The position numbers and the translations under genes were made by a program. 64,000 nucleotides of DNA, taken from NCBI GenBank assembly GCA_045631885.1, contig JAZQVN010000035.1:85725-149724 (forward strand), read 5' to 3'. The notes under the pieces were generated by a model. That model was not told the DNA's origin and searched no databases. It saw only the letters and a list, made by a program, of their open reading frames with translations. Position 1 is the stretch's first letter; every line of letters starts with the position of its first letter. The stretch is from CAJOLV01 sp045631885. GTDB lineage: Bacteria; Bacillota_I; Bacilli_A; RFN20; CAG-826. This document shows positions 50,375 through 58,498 of this stretch, piece after piece.

Positions 50375-50727
50375 TCAACAATCTGTTTTGTTCAAATTGT
50401 TTTTGATTTCAAGCAAAGAACTATAAAGTGGGTCTAAATCTTTTGTGGCGGTGTCATAGACCACTTCCGCTTTTACTTGGTCATAAACGTGAACAATAAG
50501 ATTTCTCATCGCAATCGCTTTTTTCCATGGTAAATCGGGATATTGTTCCCCTATCAAATCATGGAGTTTGTTCATGTGCTCACCAATTTGCATTATTGAG
50601 AAGCTCACTCCTCTAACTAGCACATCGGTTTTTTGAAATCTTCCAGAGTCATTCCTTGAACATCTTTTTTGACCACCAAGATGTTATTAAGAATGGTGTC
50701 AATTCTTTCAGCAATTCTCTTAGCCAT
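50375..50727 (-). pseudogene. hepT: HepT-like HEPN toxin, frameshifted at an A6 run
   Basis: Read in two frames, the product is a full HepT of about 117 residues. The first frame, from ATG 50727, gives MAKRIAERIDTILNNILVVK through MTLEDFKK; the second gives TDVLVRGVSFSIMQIGEHMN to the end. The break is at AAAAAA (plus strand Ts 50629-50634); one more A would restore the frame. The HEPN RNase motif RNLIVHVYD (R-x4-H) is intact in the second half. HepT is an RNase inactivated by AMPylation by MntA. The start overlaps mntA by 8 bases. This could be an inactivating mutation, a sequencing error in a homopolymer, or programmed -1 slippage. Confidence 0.72.
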
Positions 50728-51190
50728 ATATTTTGACTCCTTCTACTAAAATGTCTTCTAACAATGTGTCACTACCAACAATTTGTTCGTGTGTTTGCAA
50801 ATCCACTTCTTTATGCATGGCTTCTTCAAGTTCGACCGCCATTCCGAAAAAGTCCATGCCCATTCCATGACACACCACCAAAATATCAACATCGCTTTTG
50901 CCTGTTGCTTCACCTCTAGCATAGCTACCATAAAGGTAGGCACATTTTACTTGAGGATATTTTGAAAAGATTTGGCGACACACAGTTTTAATGAACTTGA
51001 TATTAAGAATGTAATTGCTTCCATCCAAAACACCCATTTCATCAAGCTTTGAAAGAAGATCATTAAAAGTCTTATTGATTAAATCTGTTTCTTCATAGGT
51101 TTGATAAGTTCTACGAGAAACACCACAAGCATTCGCGGCTTGTGTTTGAGTTAGTCCTAATTCTTTTCTTCTTCTCTGGAGTTCGTTCAT
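50720..51190 (-). CDS. mntA: MntA-type antitoxin nucleotidyltransferase with N-terminal HTH
   Basis: 156 residues. Residues 1-35 form an XRE-type helix-turn-helix (GLTQTQAANACGVSRRTYQT). A MNT nucleotidyltransferase follows with GSYARGEATGKSDVDILVV (88-106), where the GS-x10-DxD catalytic set is complete. In characterised pairs MntA adds AMP to the HepT toxin to silence it. The fused HTH suggests that it also represses the unit; the inverted repeat in the promoter is a fitting target. It is the first gene, with hepT overlapping by 8 bases. No Shine-Dalgarno is seen; TATAAT ends 6 bases before the ATG. Confidence 0.88.
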   Translation of the reverse strand: MNELQRRRKELGLTQTQAANACGVSRRTYQTYEETDLINKTFNDLLSKLDEMGVLDGSNYILNIKFIKTVCRQIFSKYPQVKCAYLYGSYARGEATGKSDVDILVVCHGMGMDFFGMAVELEEAMHKEVDLQTHEQIVGSDTLLEDILVEGVKIYG

Positions 51191-51196
51191 ATCATT

Positions 51197-51225
51197 ATTA
51201 TATCTGCGCTTTTAAAAATGCGCAA
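51197..51225 (-). promoter_or_regulatory. mntA promoter with inverted repeat
   Basis: Minus strand TTGCGC (51220-51225), 17-base spacer, TATAAT (51197-51202), 6 bases to the ATG at 51190. An inverted repeat TGCGC / GCGCA (51205-51209 and 51220-51224) overlaps the -35 box and the spacer. Confidence 0.6.
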
Positions 51226-51237
51226 CTTTAGATTAAA

Positions 51238-51262
51238 TAAAAAATCTCGATTTCTCGAGACA
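51238..51262 (-). terminator. Terminator of the tRNA-Ile transcript
   Basis: Minus strand TCTCGA-GAAA-TCGAGA followed by TTTTTTATTT. Confidence 0.8.
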
Positions 51263-51264
51263 CT

Positions 51265-51352
51265 ATTTTCGCGTTCGGCGGGGTAAGGGATTCAACCACC
51301 CTTCCCTATCTATTTTACCAACTCCTCCAACATGAGGAGATTGTCACAATTT
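51265..51352 (-). other. Possible degenerate tRNA-like sequence
   Basis: Between tRNA-Ile and its terminator the minus strand has a 5-bp arm with a 7-base loop (TCTCC-TCATGTT-GGAGG), then GGTTGAATCCC and CCCCGCCGA, resembling an anticodon arm, a T-arm and a 3' acceptor strand. No matching D-arm or 5' acceptor strand is present and U33 is replaced by C, so it is not a working tRNA. Confidence 0.3.
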
Positions 51353-51429
<77 letters not shown>

Positions 51430-51452
51430 ATTTGCTGAAAGACAGCGTTATT

Positions 51453-51481
51453 AATATACATAATTATAAAAATAATGTCAA
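51453..51481 (-). promoter_or_regulatory. tRNA-Ile promoter
   Basis: Minus strand TTGACA (51476-51481), exactly 17 bases, TATATT (51453-51458), about 24 bases before the tRNA 5' end. Confidence 0.8.
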
Positions 51482-51582
51482 ACGATATTTTCAACATATA
51501 AATAATTAATTATTTGGATGAAAAAAGGAAGGCGATAAGTTCCTTCCTCTTTTGTTTTTGACACTTGATAATTCTGTAACGA

Positions 51583-51984
51583 TTAACGTTTGCTGAATTG
51601 TGGTGCTCTTCTCGCAGCCTTGAGACCGTATTTCTTTCTTTCTTTAGCACGGGAATCACGAGTGAGTAATCCGGCTTTCTTTAAGATTGTACGATCACAA
51701 CCAGCTTCTAATAAAGCTCTTGCGATACCTAAACGGATTGCACCAGCTTGGCCGGTGAAACCACCACCGTAAACTTCAGCGCGAACATCGTATTTGTTTT
51801 CGGTTTCGGTGAGAACGAGTGGTTGTCTTAAGTCCATAACTAATGTGGCATAAGGCATATATTCGTTAACATCTCTTCCGTTAACAACGATTTTACCTGT
51901 TCCAGAAGTAACGTATACACGAGCGATAGAAGATTTTCTTCTACCAGTTCCGTAATATTGGAGATCAGCAGCTTTTTTTGCCAT
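51583..51984 (-). CDS. rpsI: 30S ribosomal protein S9
   Basis: 133 residues. It starts MAKKAADLQYYGTGRRKSSI, the usual S9 beginning, and contains VYGGGFTGQAGAIRLGIARA, then LTRDSRAKERKKYGLKAARR and APQFSKR at the very end, where the C-terminal arginine reaches the P-site tRNA. It follows rplM by 13 bases, as in nearly all bacteria. A short inter-gene hairpin-free gap and a GGAGGAATT Shine-Dalgarno are present. Confidence 0.97.
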   Translation of the reverse strand: MAKKAADLQYYGTGRRKSSIARVYVTSGTGKIVVNGRDVNEYMPYATLVMDLRQPLVLTETENKYDVRAEVYGGGFTGQAGAIRLGIARALLEAGCDRTILKKAGLLTRDSRAKERKKYGLKAARRAPQFSKR

Positions 51985-51997
51985 AGTCTAATTCCTC

Positions 51998-52438
51998 CTA
52001 GAATTTGAGCTCAAGAACTTCTGGTTTTTGAGCTTCATGTTTGTGGTCAGGACCAGCGTAGACAAATAATTTCTTTTCAATTTGTCTGCCTAAGCGACCC
52101 TTAGGAACCATTCCGTGAACTGATCTTTCAATCATTTCAACTGGATATTTCTCAACCATTTCTTTCGCGGTTCTAACACGGAGACCACCAGCATAACCAG
52201 AAACATTGTAATATTTCTTGTTGTGGAGTTTATCACCGGATAAACCGACTTTTTCAGCGTTAACGATGATGACATAGTCACCGCAGTCAACGTTTGGAGT
52301 CCAGATTGGCTTATTCTTTCCAATAAGGATTTGAGCGACGGCTGAGGCTAATCTACCTAATGGTAAGTCTGTCGCGTCGATGACATACCATTTTCTTTGG
52401 ATTTCGTTTGTTTTTGCAATTGTAGTTTGACGTTGCAT
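51998..52438 (-). CDS. rplM: 50S ribosomal protein L13
   Basis: 146 residues. It starts MQRQTTIAKTNEIQRKWYVI and has DATDLPLGRLASAVAQILIG, WTPNVDCGDYVIIVNAEKVG and HGMVPKGRLGRQ, all standard L13 features. It is an early assembly protein of the large subunit. A GGAGGA Shine-Dalgarno and a leader of about 70 bases precede it. In Bacillus rplM-rpsI follows truA in one operon with the ECF transporter genes; here truA is 3 kb away with three unrelated genes between. Confidence 0.97.
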   Translation of the reverse strand: MQRQTTIAKTNEIQRKWYVIDATDLPLGRLASAVAQILIGKNKPIWTPNVDCGDYVIIVNAEKVGLSGDKLHNKKYYNVSGYAGGLRVRTAKEMVEKYPVEMIERSVHGMVPKGRLGRQIEKKLFVYAGPDHKHEAQKPEVLELKF

Positions 52439-52454
52439 ATAACTTAAATCCTCC

Positions 52455-52541
52455 TTTTCAAACTAACTTTTGTCTTACCGGGACTGAGCTAATTTGGCTG
52501 TGCCGATTAAAATCTTACTCTTTTATATAAAAGAATGTCAA
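52455..52541 (-). promoter_or_regulatory. rplM promoter and candidate L13 leader
   Basis: Minus strand TTGACA (52536-52541), 18-base spacer, TAAGAT (52512-52517). The following leader has ATCGGCACAGCC, then GCTCAGTCCCGGT, which can fold into a C/G stem-loop. L13 binds such leaders in low-GC Gram-positives, but the motif was not verified. Confidence 0.45.
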
Positions 52542-52591
52542 TAAAATAATATCGACATCCTCAATTTGTTTTGAAATTATGTTTCAAAGTG

Positions 52592-53104
52592 TTATTTTGC
52601 GAGTATTTTAGCCTTTGCGGCTTTAAATTCTTCATCATCAAGAACTCCAGCGTCGTGAAGCTCTTTTAATTTCAGTAGTTCATCTGCGACACTTCCGGAA
52701 CTAGTTTGTGGTTGATTATCAACTACAACATGTTGTTTTTTCTCTTTATTTGCTTTAACGATTCCTTCAAGATAATTCACTACCTTTTCAGCATCCGCAT
52801 TAGCTCCCGGGAAGAAAATTAAACTTGAGGCATTATTCGCCGCGCCTTTAAGACCACTCATGTTTTTGATTTCACCTTCAATGTGAAGAGAAATATAGCC
52901 ATTTCTGAACATCGTGGCTTTGTTCCATTCCACGCCGAGAATGTATTCGAAAGGAATTCCTTTTTCACTATTAAACCCAGTCGCGTTACCTCTAGTTACG
53001 GCATCGAAATTTCCTAAGAAACTCTTTCGTTCAAAATAAACGTGATCATCGTAAACGATCAAAGTTCCATTATTGCCTTTAACTCTCATCAATTCATTAT
53101 CCAT
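52592..53104 (-). CDS. DUF4429/SHOCT domain protein
   Basis: 170 residues. The N-terminal 110 residues form a beta-rich PH-like domain of the DUF4429 type (NGTLIVYDDHVYFERKSFLG, then IPFEYILGVEWNKA). A linker rich in Ser, Gln and Val leads to a C-terminal SHOCT motif (ADELLKLKELHDAGVLDDEE then FKAAKAKIL), a short helical hairpin found at the end of many bacterial proteins and thought to aid oligomer assembly. Function unknown. It is monocistronic and divergent from the flavoprotein at 53240. Confidence 0.75.
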   Translation of the reverse strand: MDNELMRVKGNNGTLIVYDDHVYFERKSFLGNFDAVTRGNATGFNSEKGIPFEYILGVEWNKATMFRNGYISLHIEGEIKNMSGLKGAANNASSLIFFPGANADAEKVVNYLEGIVKANKEKKQHVVVDNQPQTSSGSVADELLKLKELHDAGVLDDEEFKAAKAKILAK

Positions 53105-53239
53105 ATTATTCTCTCCCGAGTTATCAATTATATTTTATATAAAAAGATAGAATTATTCACTGAATTTTGAAAAATAAAAGTTGAATATCTCTTTAAATAT
53201 CTAGCAATACTTTACCGAAAGTGGCATCATTTAGTTGGT

Positions 53240-54373
53240 ATGAAAATTGGAGTTATTGGAGGCGGTGTCTCCGGAATTACATTCGCGATTAATCGAAAAA
53301 TGAAACACCCTAAAGATGAGGTTGTTGTTTTTGAACATCTCGATAAAGCGCTTAAAAAGATCTTATCTACAGGAAATGGAAAATGTAATATCGGTAACAA
53401 ACTAGATATTTCATATAACGCAAATTCACCAGTCGCAAAAGACATCTTGGTTAAATATGATTTTGACGCTCAAAAGTATTTCTTAGATTCAATTAATATC
53501 AAAACCAAATTGATGAATGAATTATCTTATCCGATTTCTGAAAGCGCGGTTACCGTCAGAAACGCTTTTATCAAAGCCGCAGAAAAATACCAAGTTAAAA
53601 TTGTTCTCAACTCAGCAGTCAAAGATTACAAAGTGAACGGAGACACAATCATTGTTTCCACGAACGATGGAGAATATGAGTTTGATAAGTTAGTAATTGC
53701 CACCGGAGGTAAGTCATCCTCTAAATTAGGAAGTGACGGTTCCTTCGTTGATGTATTAAAAAATCATGGTTATCAATTAAAAGATTTCCAACCAGCTTTA
53801 TGTCCAATCATCACAAAAGAAAAGACTAAGGTAATCGATGGAACTAGAGTCAAGGCCATCGTCAAATTATTATCCAACAACAAACCAATTTTTGAAGAAT
53901 ATGGTGAAGTTTTATTTAAAGATCACGGCTTATCTGGAATAGTTATTTTCAACGCTTCTAGACTAATTGCTAAGGACTTATCCAAATCTTATAAGTTTGA
54001 AATAGACTTACTTCCAGAAACAAATAGAGAAGAGCTAAATAGGTTCCTCAAAAACCATTCATCCGAAGAATTATTGGAGAGTTATTTGCATCCAAATCTA
54101 GTGAAATACATCGAGTCATTAAAGGTTAAAGATAGCGATTTAATTAGCACCTTAAAATCTCTCACATTCACATTTGATAAATTATATGGATTTGACAATT
54201 CTCAAGTCAGTGTTGGTGGAATTCCATTTGAACAATTAAATGAAAAATTAGAGTCAAAAACAGAAAAAGGACTGCATTTCCTCGGTGAATTATTAAATTA
54301 TGACGCTCCATGTGGTGGATACAATCTCATGTGGGCAATCGGTTCTGCATTATACTTATCTGATATATTATAG
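53240..54373 (+). CDS. NAD(P)/FAD-dependent oxidoreductase, HI0933/BaiN-like
   Basis: 377 residues. It begins MKIGVIGGGVSGITFAINRK, an FAD-binding GxGxxG fold, followed after about 25 residues by KKILSTGNGKCNIGN, the defining motif of the HI0933 family (GNGRCN). The C-terminal CGGYNLMWAIGSALYLSDIL again contacts FAD. Family members include BaiN, linked to bile acid dehydroxylation, and YhiN-like proteins of unknown substrate. Length is at the low end (usual 390-420). Its substrate cannot be told here. Confidence 0.82.
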   Translation: MKIGVIGGGVSGITFAINRKMKHPKDEVVVFEHLDKALKKILSTGNGKCNIGNKLDISYNANSPVAKDILVKYDFDAQKYFLDSINIKTKLMNELSYPISESAVTVRNAFIKAAEKYQVKIVLNSAVKDYKVNGDTIIVSTNDGEYEFDKLVIATGGKSSSKLGSDGSFVDVLKNHGYQLKDFQPALCPIITKEKTKVIDGTRVKAIVKLLSNNKPIFEEYGEVLFKDHGLSGIVIFNASRLIAKDLSKSYKFEIDLLPETNREELNRFLKNHSSEELLESYLHPNLVKYIESLKVKDSDLISTLKSLTFTFDKLYGFDNSQVSVGGIPFEQLNEKLESKTEKGLHFLGELLNYDAPCGGYNLMWAIGSALYLSDIL

Positions 54374-54386
54374 ACGAAGAAGAAAC

Positions 54387-54416
54387 AAAAAAGACGCTCA
54401 TCCCGAGCGCCTTTTC
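54387..54416. terminator. Bidirectional terminator
   Basis: CGCTC / GAGCG core with A/T runs on both flanks, between convergent genes ending at 54373 and 54431. Confidence 0.8.
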
Positions 54417-54430
54417 TTATAGGTTAATAA

Positions 54431-55135
54431 TTAGTCAACGTTATGATAGACGTTTTGGACATCTTGAAGTTCATCAAGCATATCGCATAATTCGTCAAAT
54501 TTTCTTCTATCTTCTGGATCATCGATCGTGATTGGTTCATTTGGTAAGAAGGAGATTTCAGCCATTTCGAATTCACTGATACCCATATCCGCTAAAGCAC
54601 TTCTTGCAGCGGCGAATGCGGTTGGTTCAACTAAGACTTCAATCTTATCACCATCTTGTGTGACTTCACGAACATCGACATCACCTAAGATTAAGTTTTC
54701 TTCAACTTCATCTCTATTTGTGCCATTGAAAACAAAGACACCTGTTTCTGTAAAATTGAATGCTGTGCTACCTAAGTGGCCACCTTTCTTGGTGACTGCG
54801 GTACGCACTTCGATAAACGCACGATTAGAATTATCGGTTAATGTATCAATAATAAAGAGAGACCCACCAGGACCGAAAGCCTCATATCTTCCAGCGGTGT
54901 AAGCTTCGGCAGAACCACCTTTTGCTTTTTGGATAGCTCTATCGATAACATCTTTTGTAACGTGTTGTCCTTTCCATTTTTCAATAGCGGAACGTAACGC
55001 TAAATTCATTTCTGGATCTGGTTCTCCAGATTTTGCTGCCATGTAGATTTCTTTTGAAGCTCTCATAAAGAGCGCGCTTCTTGCGGCAGCGGTTGCGGCC
55101 ATAGCTTTGGCTCTAACTTCATGTGCTCTTCCCAT
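54431..55135 (-). CDS. YebC/PmpR family protein (YeeN type)
   Basis: 234 residues. The N-terminus MGRAHEVRAKAMAATAAARS is the form seen in YeeN-type members rather than the MAGHSKW of classic YebC. The core is typical: SKEIYMAAKSGEPDPEMNLA, RYEAFGPGGSLFIID, TDNSNRAFIEVRTAVTKKGG and the end ELQDVQNVYHNVD. Family members bind DNA or, as recently found for YebC types, help translation of proline-rich stretches. The N-terminal segment is unusually rich in alanine. It stands alone between truA and the flavoprotein gene. Confidence 0.92.
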   Translation of the reverse strand: MGRAHEVRAKAMAATAAARSALFMRASKEIYMAAKSGEPDPEMNLALRSAIEKWKGQHVTKDVIDRAIQKAKGGSAEAYTAGRYEAFGPGGSLFIIDTLTDNSNRAFIEVRTAVTKKGGHLGSTAFNFTETGVFVFNGTNRDEVEENLILGDVDVREVTQDGDKIEVLVEPTAFAAARSALADMGISEFEMAEISFLPNEPITIDDPEDRRKFDELCDMLDELQDVQNVYHNVD

Positions 55136-55191
55136 AATTTGTCCTCTTTTTTACTCAAAAATATTAGCATAATGTATTTCAATTGAAAACA

Positions 55192-55944
55192 TTATTTATA
55201 GTTAACTTTCATCAAATATAGACCTTGCGGATGTCCTTTATACGATGTAATTGATCTTTTTCTCTCACTATCTAACTTTTCATCAATATAAGATAAATCT
55301 TCTTTCCCTATCGCAATAGCGACTGCGACACCTAACATATATCTAATTTGGTAACGCATAAATCCGTTACCTTTTAGATTGACCACTATCTCTTCATTTC
55401 TATCATCGTAATCAGTGGTTATCTCGTATATTTCACGGATGTAATTATTCTCGTCACCTTCTTTAGATGTGAAGTTTTTAAAGTTATGTTTTCCAACGAA
55501 TTTACTGAGTGCTTCCATAAATAGATTCATATCGAAATCTTTGGTTTGAAGCATCCAACATCTATCATATCTAAATGGGTTCTTGGCGTTTAAAGATAAG
55601 CGGTATTGATATTCCTTACTAATCGCGGAAAATCTAGCGTGAAATTCAAGATTATCTTTTAGATACTTGATTTCCGCAACTTGAATATCTGCTGGTAACA
55701 TCATGTTCAAACGATACATGAATTCACCCTCATCATATTTAGCATTATCGCTATCGAAATGGAAGGTTTGACCTAATGCGTGAACGCCTGCATCGGTCCT
55801 TCCAGATGCGAAAATAGTTATCTCGCTATTTAGGATTTGACTGAGGCATTTTTCAATCTCACCTTGGATGGTAATCTCATTAGTTTGTTTAGCCCAACCA
55901 GCGTATCTAGTTCCTTTATACTTAACAACACAAAATACTCTCAT
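55192..55944 (-). CDS. truA: tRNA pseudouridine(38-40) synthase
   Basis: 250 residues. It modifies U38-U40 in the anticodon arm. The catalytic Asp is in ASGRTDAGVHALGQTFHFDS (residues about 46-65), and the typical VKYKGTRYAGWAKQTNEITI appears at the start. The C-terminal FMRYQIRYMLGVAVAIAIG holds the conserved Arg-x-Met pair. It follows ecfT by 2 bases, which is the conserved ecfA1-ecfA2-ecfT-truA order of Firmicutes. Confidence 0.96.
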   Translation of the reverse strand: MRVFCVVKYKGTRYAGWAKQTNEITIQGEIEKCLSQILNSEITIFASGRTDAGVHALGQTFHFDSDNAKYDEGEFMYRLNMMLPADIQVAEIKYLKDNLEFHARFSAISKEYQYRLSLNAKNPFRYDRCWMLQTKDFDMNLFMEALSKFVGKHNFKNFTSKEGDENNYIREIYEITTDYDDRNEEIVVNLKGNGFMRYQIRYMLGVAVAIAIGKEDLSYIDEKLDSERKRSITSYKGHPQGLYLMKVNYK

Positions 55945-55946
55945 AA

Positions 55947-56828
55947 TTAAAAACCAACATCCCAGTTAAATAATAATTTCAAAACATTAATCCCACCTTC
56001 AGTGGTCTTATCAAAAACAAATAAAACGATGATTCCAGCGAATATAGAACCCACTAGCAAGAAGGCAATTAAATCTCTCCAAGAGAATCTAAGTAATCTA
56101 TATCTAGTTCTCTTTGCTCTTGGATCATAGCCTCTGGCTTCCATCGCGTTAGACAATTCTTCGCTTCTATCAATCGCAGAAACGAATAAAGGAATTATTA
56201 AAGAAATAATTGCTTTAAATCTCTTCATTAATCTTCCGTGGTTAAAATCGACACCTCTAGATGCTTGCGCTTTCATAATGCGGTCAGTCTCTTCTAATAA
56301 AGTTGGGATAAATCTTAAAGCGATTGATAGAGTCATCGCGACCGCATGAACTGGGAAACGCACTAACTTTAATGGGGTCATATACCATTCAAAGGCATAT
56401 GTTAAATCCATTGGTTTTGTCGTGGATGTCAAAATCATCATTATAGCCACCATTAAGATTAATCTTAAGATAATGTAGCCAGCTTGATAAAAAGCCTGCC
56501 AGTAGACGTCAAAACCGATATTAAATGCGATTGGGCCAGTATAGTTACTATTTGGAATAAAGATATATATCGCAAACATGAAGATAATGAGTAACCACAT
56601 TCCTTTTAAACTATTTAAAAGTTGTAAGAAACTGACTCGAGAAATAACCATGAATAAGATAAATAGAATTAGATAAAGAATAGACATCGCAATTGTCGTA
56701 GACCAAACAGTGAATTGGAAAAAGATCCCAACAACTAGCAAGATGACTAAAAGAATTTTATTTCTCGCATCTAAATGATGGGTGAATGTTTCATATGGAG
56801 TATATCGACCAAACGCGATGCTATTCAT
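55947..56828 (-). CDS. ecfT: ECF transporter transmembrane component EcfT
   Basis: 293 residues from the ATG at 56828, preceded by GGGGGC as ribosome site and overlapping ecfA2 by 8 bases. About five to six membrane helices. The two coupling-helix signatures are present: QASRGVDF and MEARGYDPRAKRT, each with the Ala/Ser-Arg-Gly that contacts the ATPases. It forms the shared energising module that takes up vitamins and metals with interchangeable S subunits. No S component is in this window. Confidence 0.95.
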   Translation of the reverse strand: MNSIAFGRYTPYETFTHHLDARNKILLVILLVVGIFFQFTVWSTTIAMSILYLILFILFMVISRVSFLQLLNSLKGMWLLIIFMFAIYIFIPNSNYTGPIAFNIGFDVYWQAFYQAGYIILRLILMVAIMMILTSTTKPMDLTYAFEWYMTPLKLVRFPVHAVAMTLSIALRFIPTLLEETDRIMKAQASRGVDFNHGRLMKRFKAIISLIIPLFVSAIDRSEELSNAMEARGYDPRAKRTRYRLLRFSWRDLIAFLLVGSIFAGIIVLFVFDKTTEGGINVLKLLFNWDVGF

Positions 56829-57672
56829 GTTTAGCCCCCATATATTGTTTGATGAAATCATCAATTGAATGAATATTTTCAATATCGAGCTTTAAGCCTT
56901 TAGCTTTTAGCTTTCTTGCTAATTCATATAAAGCCGGAACTTCAATTGATAATTCCTCATTATCTTGAGCAAATAATTGATATGGACTACCTTCAAATAC
57001 TAACTTACCATGTTTTAACACGAATACTTTTTGGCAGTATTTCATAACGATATCCATATCGTGAGTTACTAAAATAATCGTTTTGCCTTGTTCAAACAAG
57101 ATTGTCGCGAGTGACATGATATCATTCACGCCTCTAGGGTCTAATCCCGCGGTTGGTTCATCTAAAACCAAAATATCTGGATTAATCGCCAAGATACCCG
57201 CGATAGCGACACGACGTTTTTCTCCACCACTTAAGTCAAATGGTGAACGAGTGAAATAAGATTCATCTAAACCGACTGACTTCAATGCAGCGTGAGCTTT
57301 TCTTAACGCCTCTTCATCACTTGCTCCAAAATTCTTCACACCGAAAGCGACATCTTTTTCTACTGTCTCTTCAAATAATTGATATTCAGGGAATTGGAAA
57401 ACAACACCAACATGTTTTCTTAACTCCTTAATCTTTTTCAGTTTTTTGATTTTTGGAGTGACTGTATATTCATCAATATCGATTTGTCCTTGTTGAGGGA
57501 CTAATAACGCATTGAGGTTTTGAATCAATGTGGATTTACCGCTTCCAGTCTCACCAACAAACGCAACGAAAGAATGGTCTTCAATTGTTAAAGACACATC
57601 ATCAAGGGCCTTGGTGGGGTGAGGAGTTTTAACACCATATGTGTAGAAGAGATTACTTACTTTAATCGCCAT
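56821..57672 (-). CDS. ecfA2: ECF transporter ATPase EcfA2
   Basis: 283 residues. Walker A is GETGSGKST near residue 40, the signature is LSGGEKRRVAIAG and Walker B is ILVLDEPTAGLDP, followed by a VTHDMD switch histidine. The FPEYQLFEETV Q-loop is standard for EcfA2. It forms the ATPase pair with EcfA1. Overlaps ecfA1 by 16 bases and ecfT by 8, so the genes are translationally coupled. Confidence 0.95.
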   Translation of the reverse strand: MAIKVSNLFYTYGVKTPHPTKALDDVSLTIEDHSFVAFVGETGSGKSTLIQNLNALLVPQQGQIDIDEYTVTPKIKKLKKIKELRKHVGVVFQFPEYQLFEETVEKDVAFGVKNFGASDEEALRKAHAALKSVGLDESYFTRSPFDLSGGEKRRVAIAGILAINPDILVLDEPTAGLDPRGVNDIMSLATILFEQGKTIILVTHDMDIVMKYCQKVFVLKHGKLVFEGSPYQLFAQDNEELSIEVPALYELARKLKAKGLKLDIENIHSIDDFIKQYMGAKHE

Positions 57673-58478
57673 AACTCCTCCACTAGTTCATCGATGTTAT
57701 CGACTTCTTTAATGTTCTTGTTTAATGTTTCTAGCTTTTCTTTAACCGCTAAAACAAATGGTATTTCTAATCCCGCTTCATTCATTAAGACGCGGTCATT
57801 TAATATCTTTTTCGGAGATCCAGAGGTAACAACTTTCCCCTTATTCATCACGACTACTTCATCGCTTTCATAAGCCTCTTCAATATCATGAGTAATCGAA
57901 ATAACCGTCAAATCTCGATTATTTTTTCTCATTTTGTTAATTAATGAGCGAATATCTTTCTTACCTTTTGGATCGAGCATAGATGTCGCTTCATCAAAAA
58001 TTATGATCTGAGGTGAAAGCGCTAGTGCACCGGCAATTGCCACTCTCTGTTTCTGACCACCGGATAGCATGCTCGGTTCTTTTTTTAAAAATTCTTTCAT
58101 TCCCACTTCTTCAGCGTAGGTGTCTATGATGTCTTGCATTTGGTTATGTTCGACGCAGCGGTTTTCTAATCCAAAAGCAATATCATCTTCCACTGTGGAA
58201 CCGATAAACTGGTTATCTGGGTTTTGAAAAACTAACGCCATCGATTGTCTAATTTTCGACGCGGATTTCTTATCTAGTAATTCACCGTTAATATAAATCT
58301 CCCCTTCTTGAGGAGTTAATAAACCGATCAATAATTTTGCTAAAGTGGATTTACCACAACCATTATGACCAACTACAGAAACAAAAGAACCTTTCTCGAT
58401 TTTTAAATTGATGTTATCGATGATTTTGTTAGTTCCATCGTATGAGAATGTAAGATTTTTAATTTCTAGAACAGACAT
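57657..58478 (-). CDS. ecfA1: ECF transporter ATPase EcfA1
   Basis: 273 residues. Walker A GHNGCGKST near residue 37, the Q-loop LVFQNPDNQFIGSTV typical of EcfA1, signature LSGGQKQRVAIAG and Walker B IIIFDEATSMLDP, then SITHDIEEA. It pairs with EcfA2. First gene of ecfA1-ecfA2-ecfT-truA, and begins 21 bases after the sigma-factor gene in the same direction. Confidence 0.95.
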   Translation of the reverse strand: MSVLEIKNLTFSYDGTNKIIDNINLKIEKGSFVSVVGHNGCGKSTLAKLLIGLLTPQEGEIYINGELLDKKSASKIRQSMALVFQNPDNQFIGSTVEDDIAFGLENRCVEHNQMQDIIDTYAEEVGMKEFLKKEPSMLSGGQKQRVAIAGALALSPQIIIFDEATSMLDPKGKKDIRSLINKMRKNNRDLTVISITHDIEEAYESDEVVVMNKGKVVTSGSPKKILNDRVLMNEAGLEIPFVLAVKEKLETLNKNIKEVDNIDELVEELWRLK

Positions 58479-58498
58479 ACCTGATATTATACCAAAAC

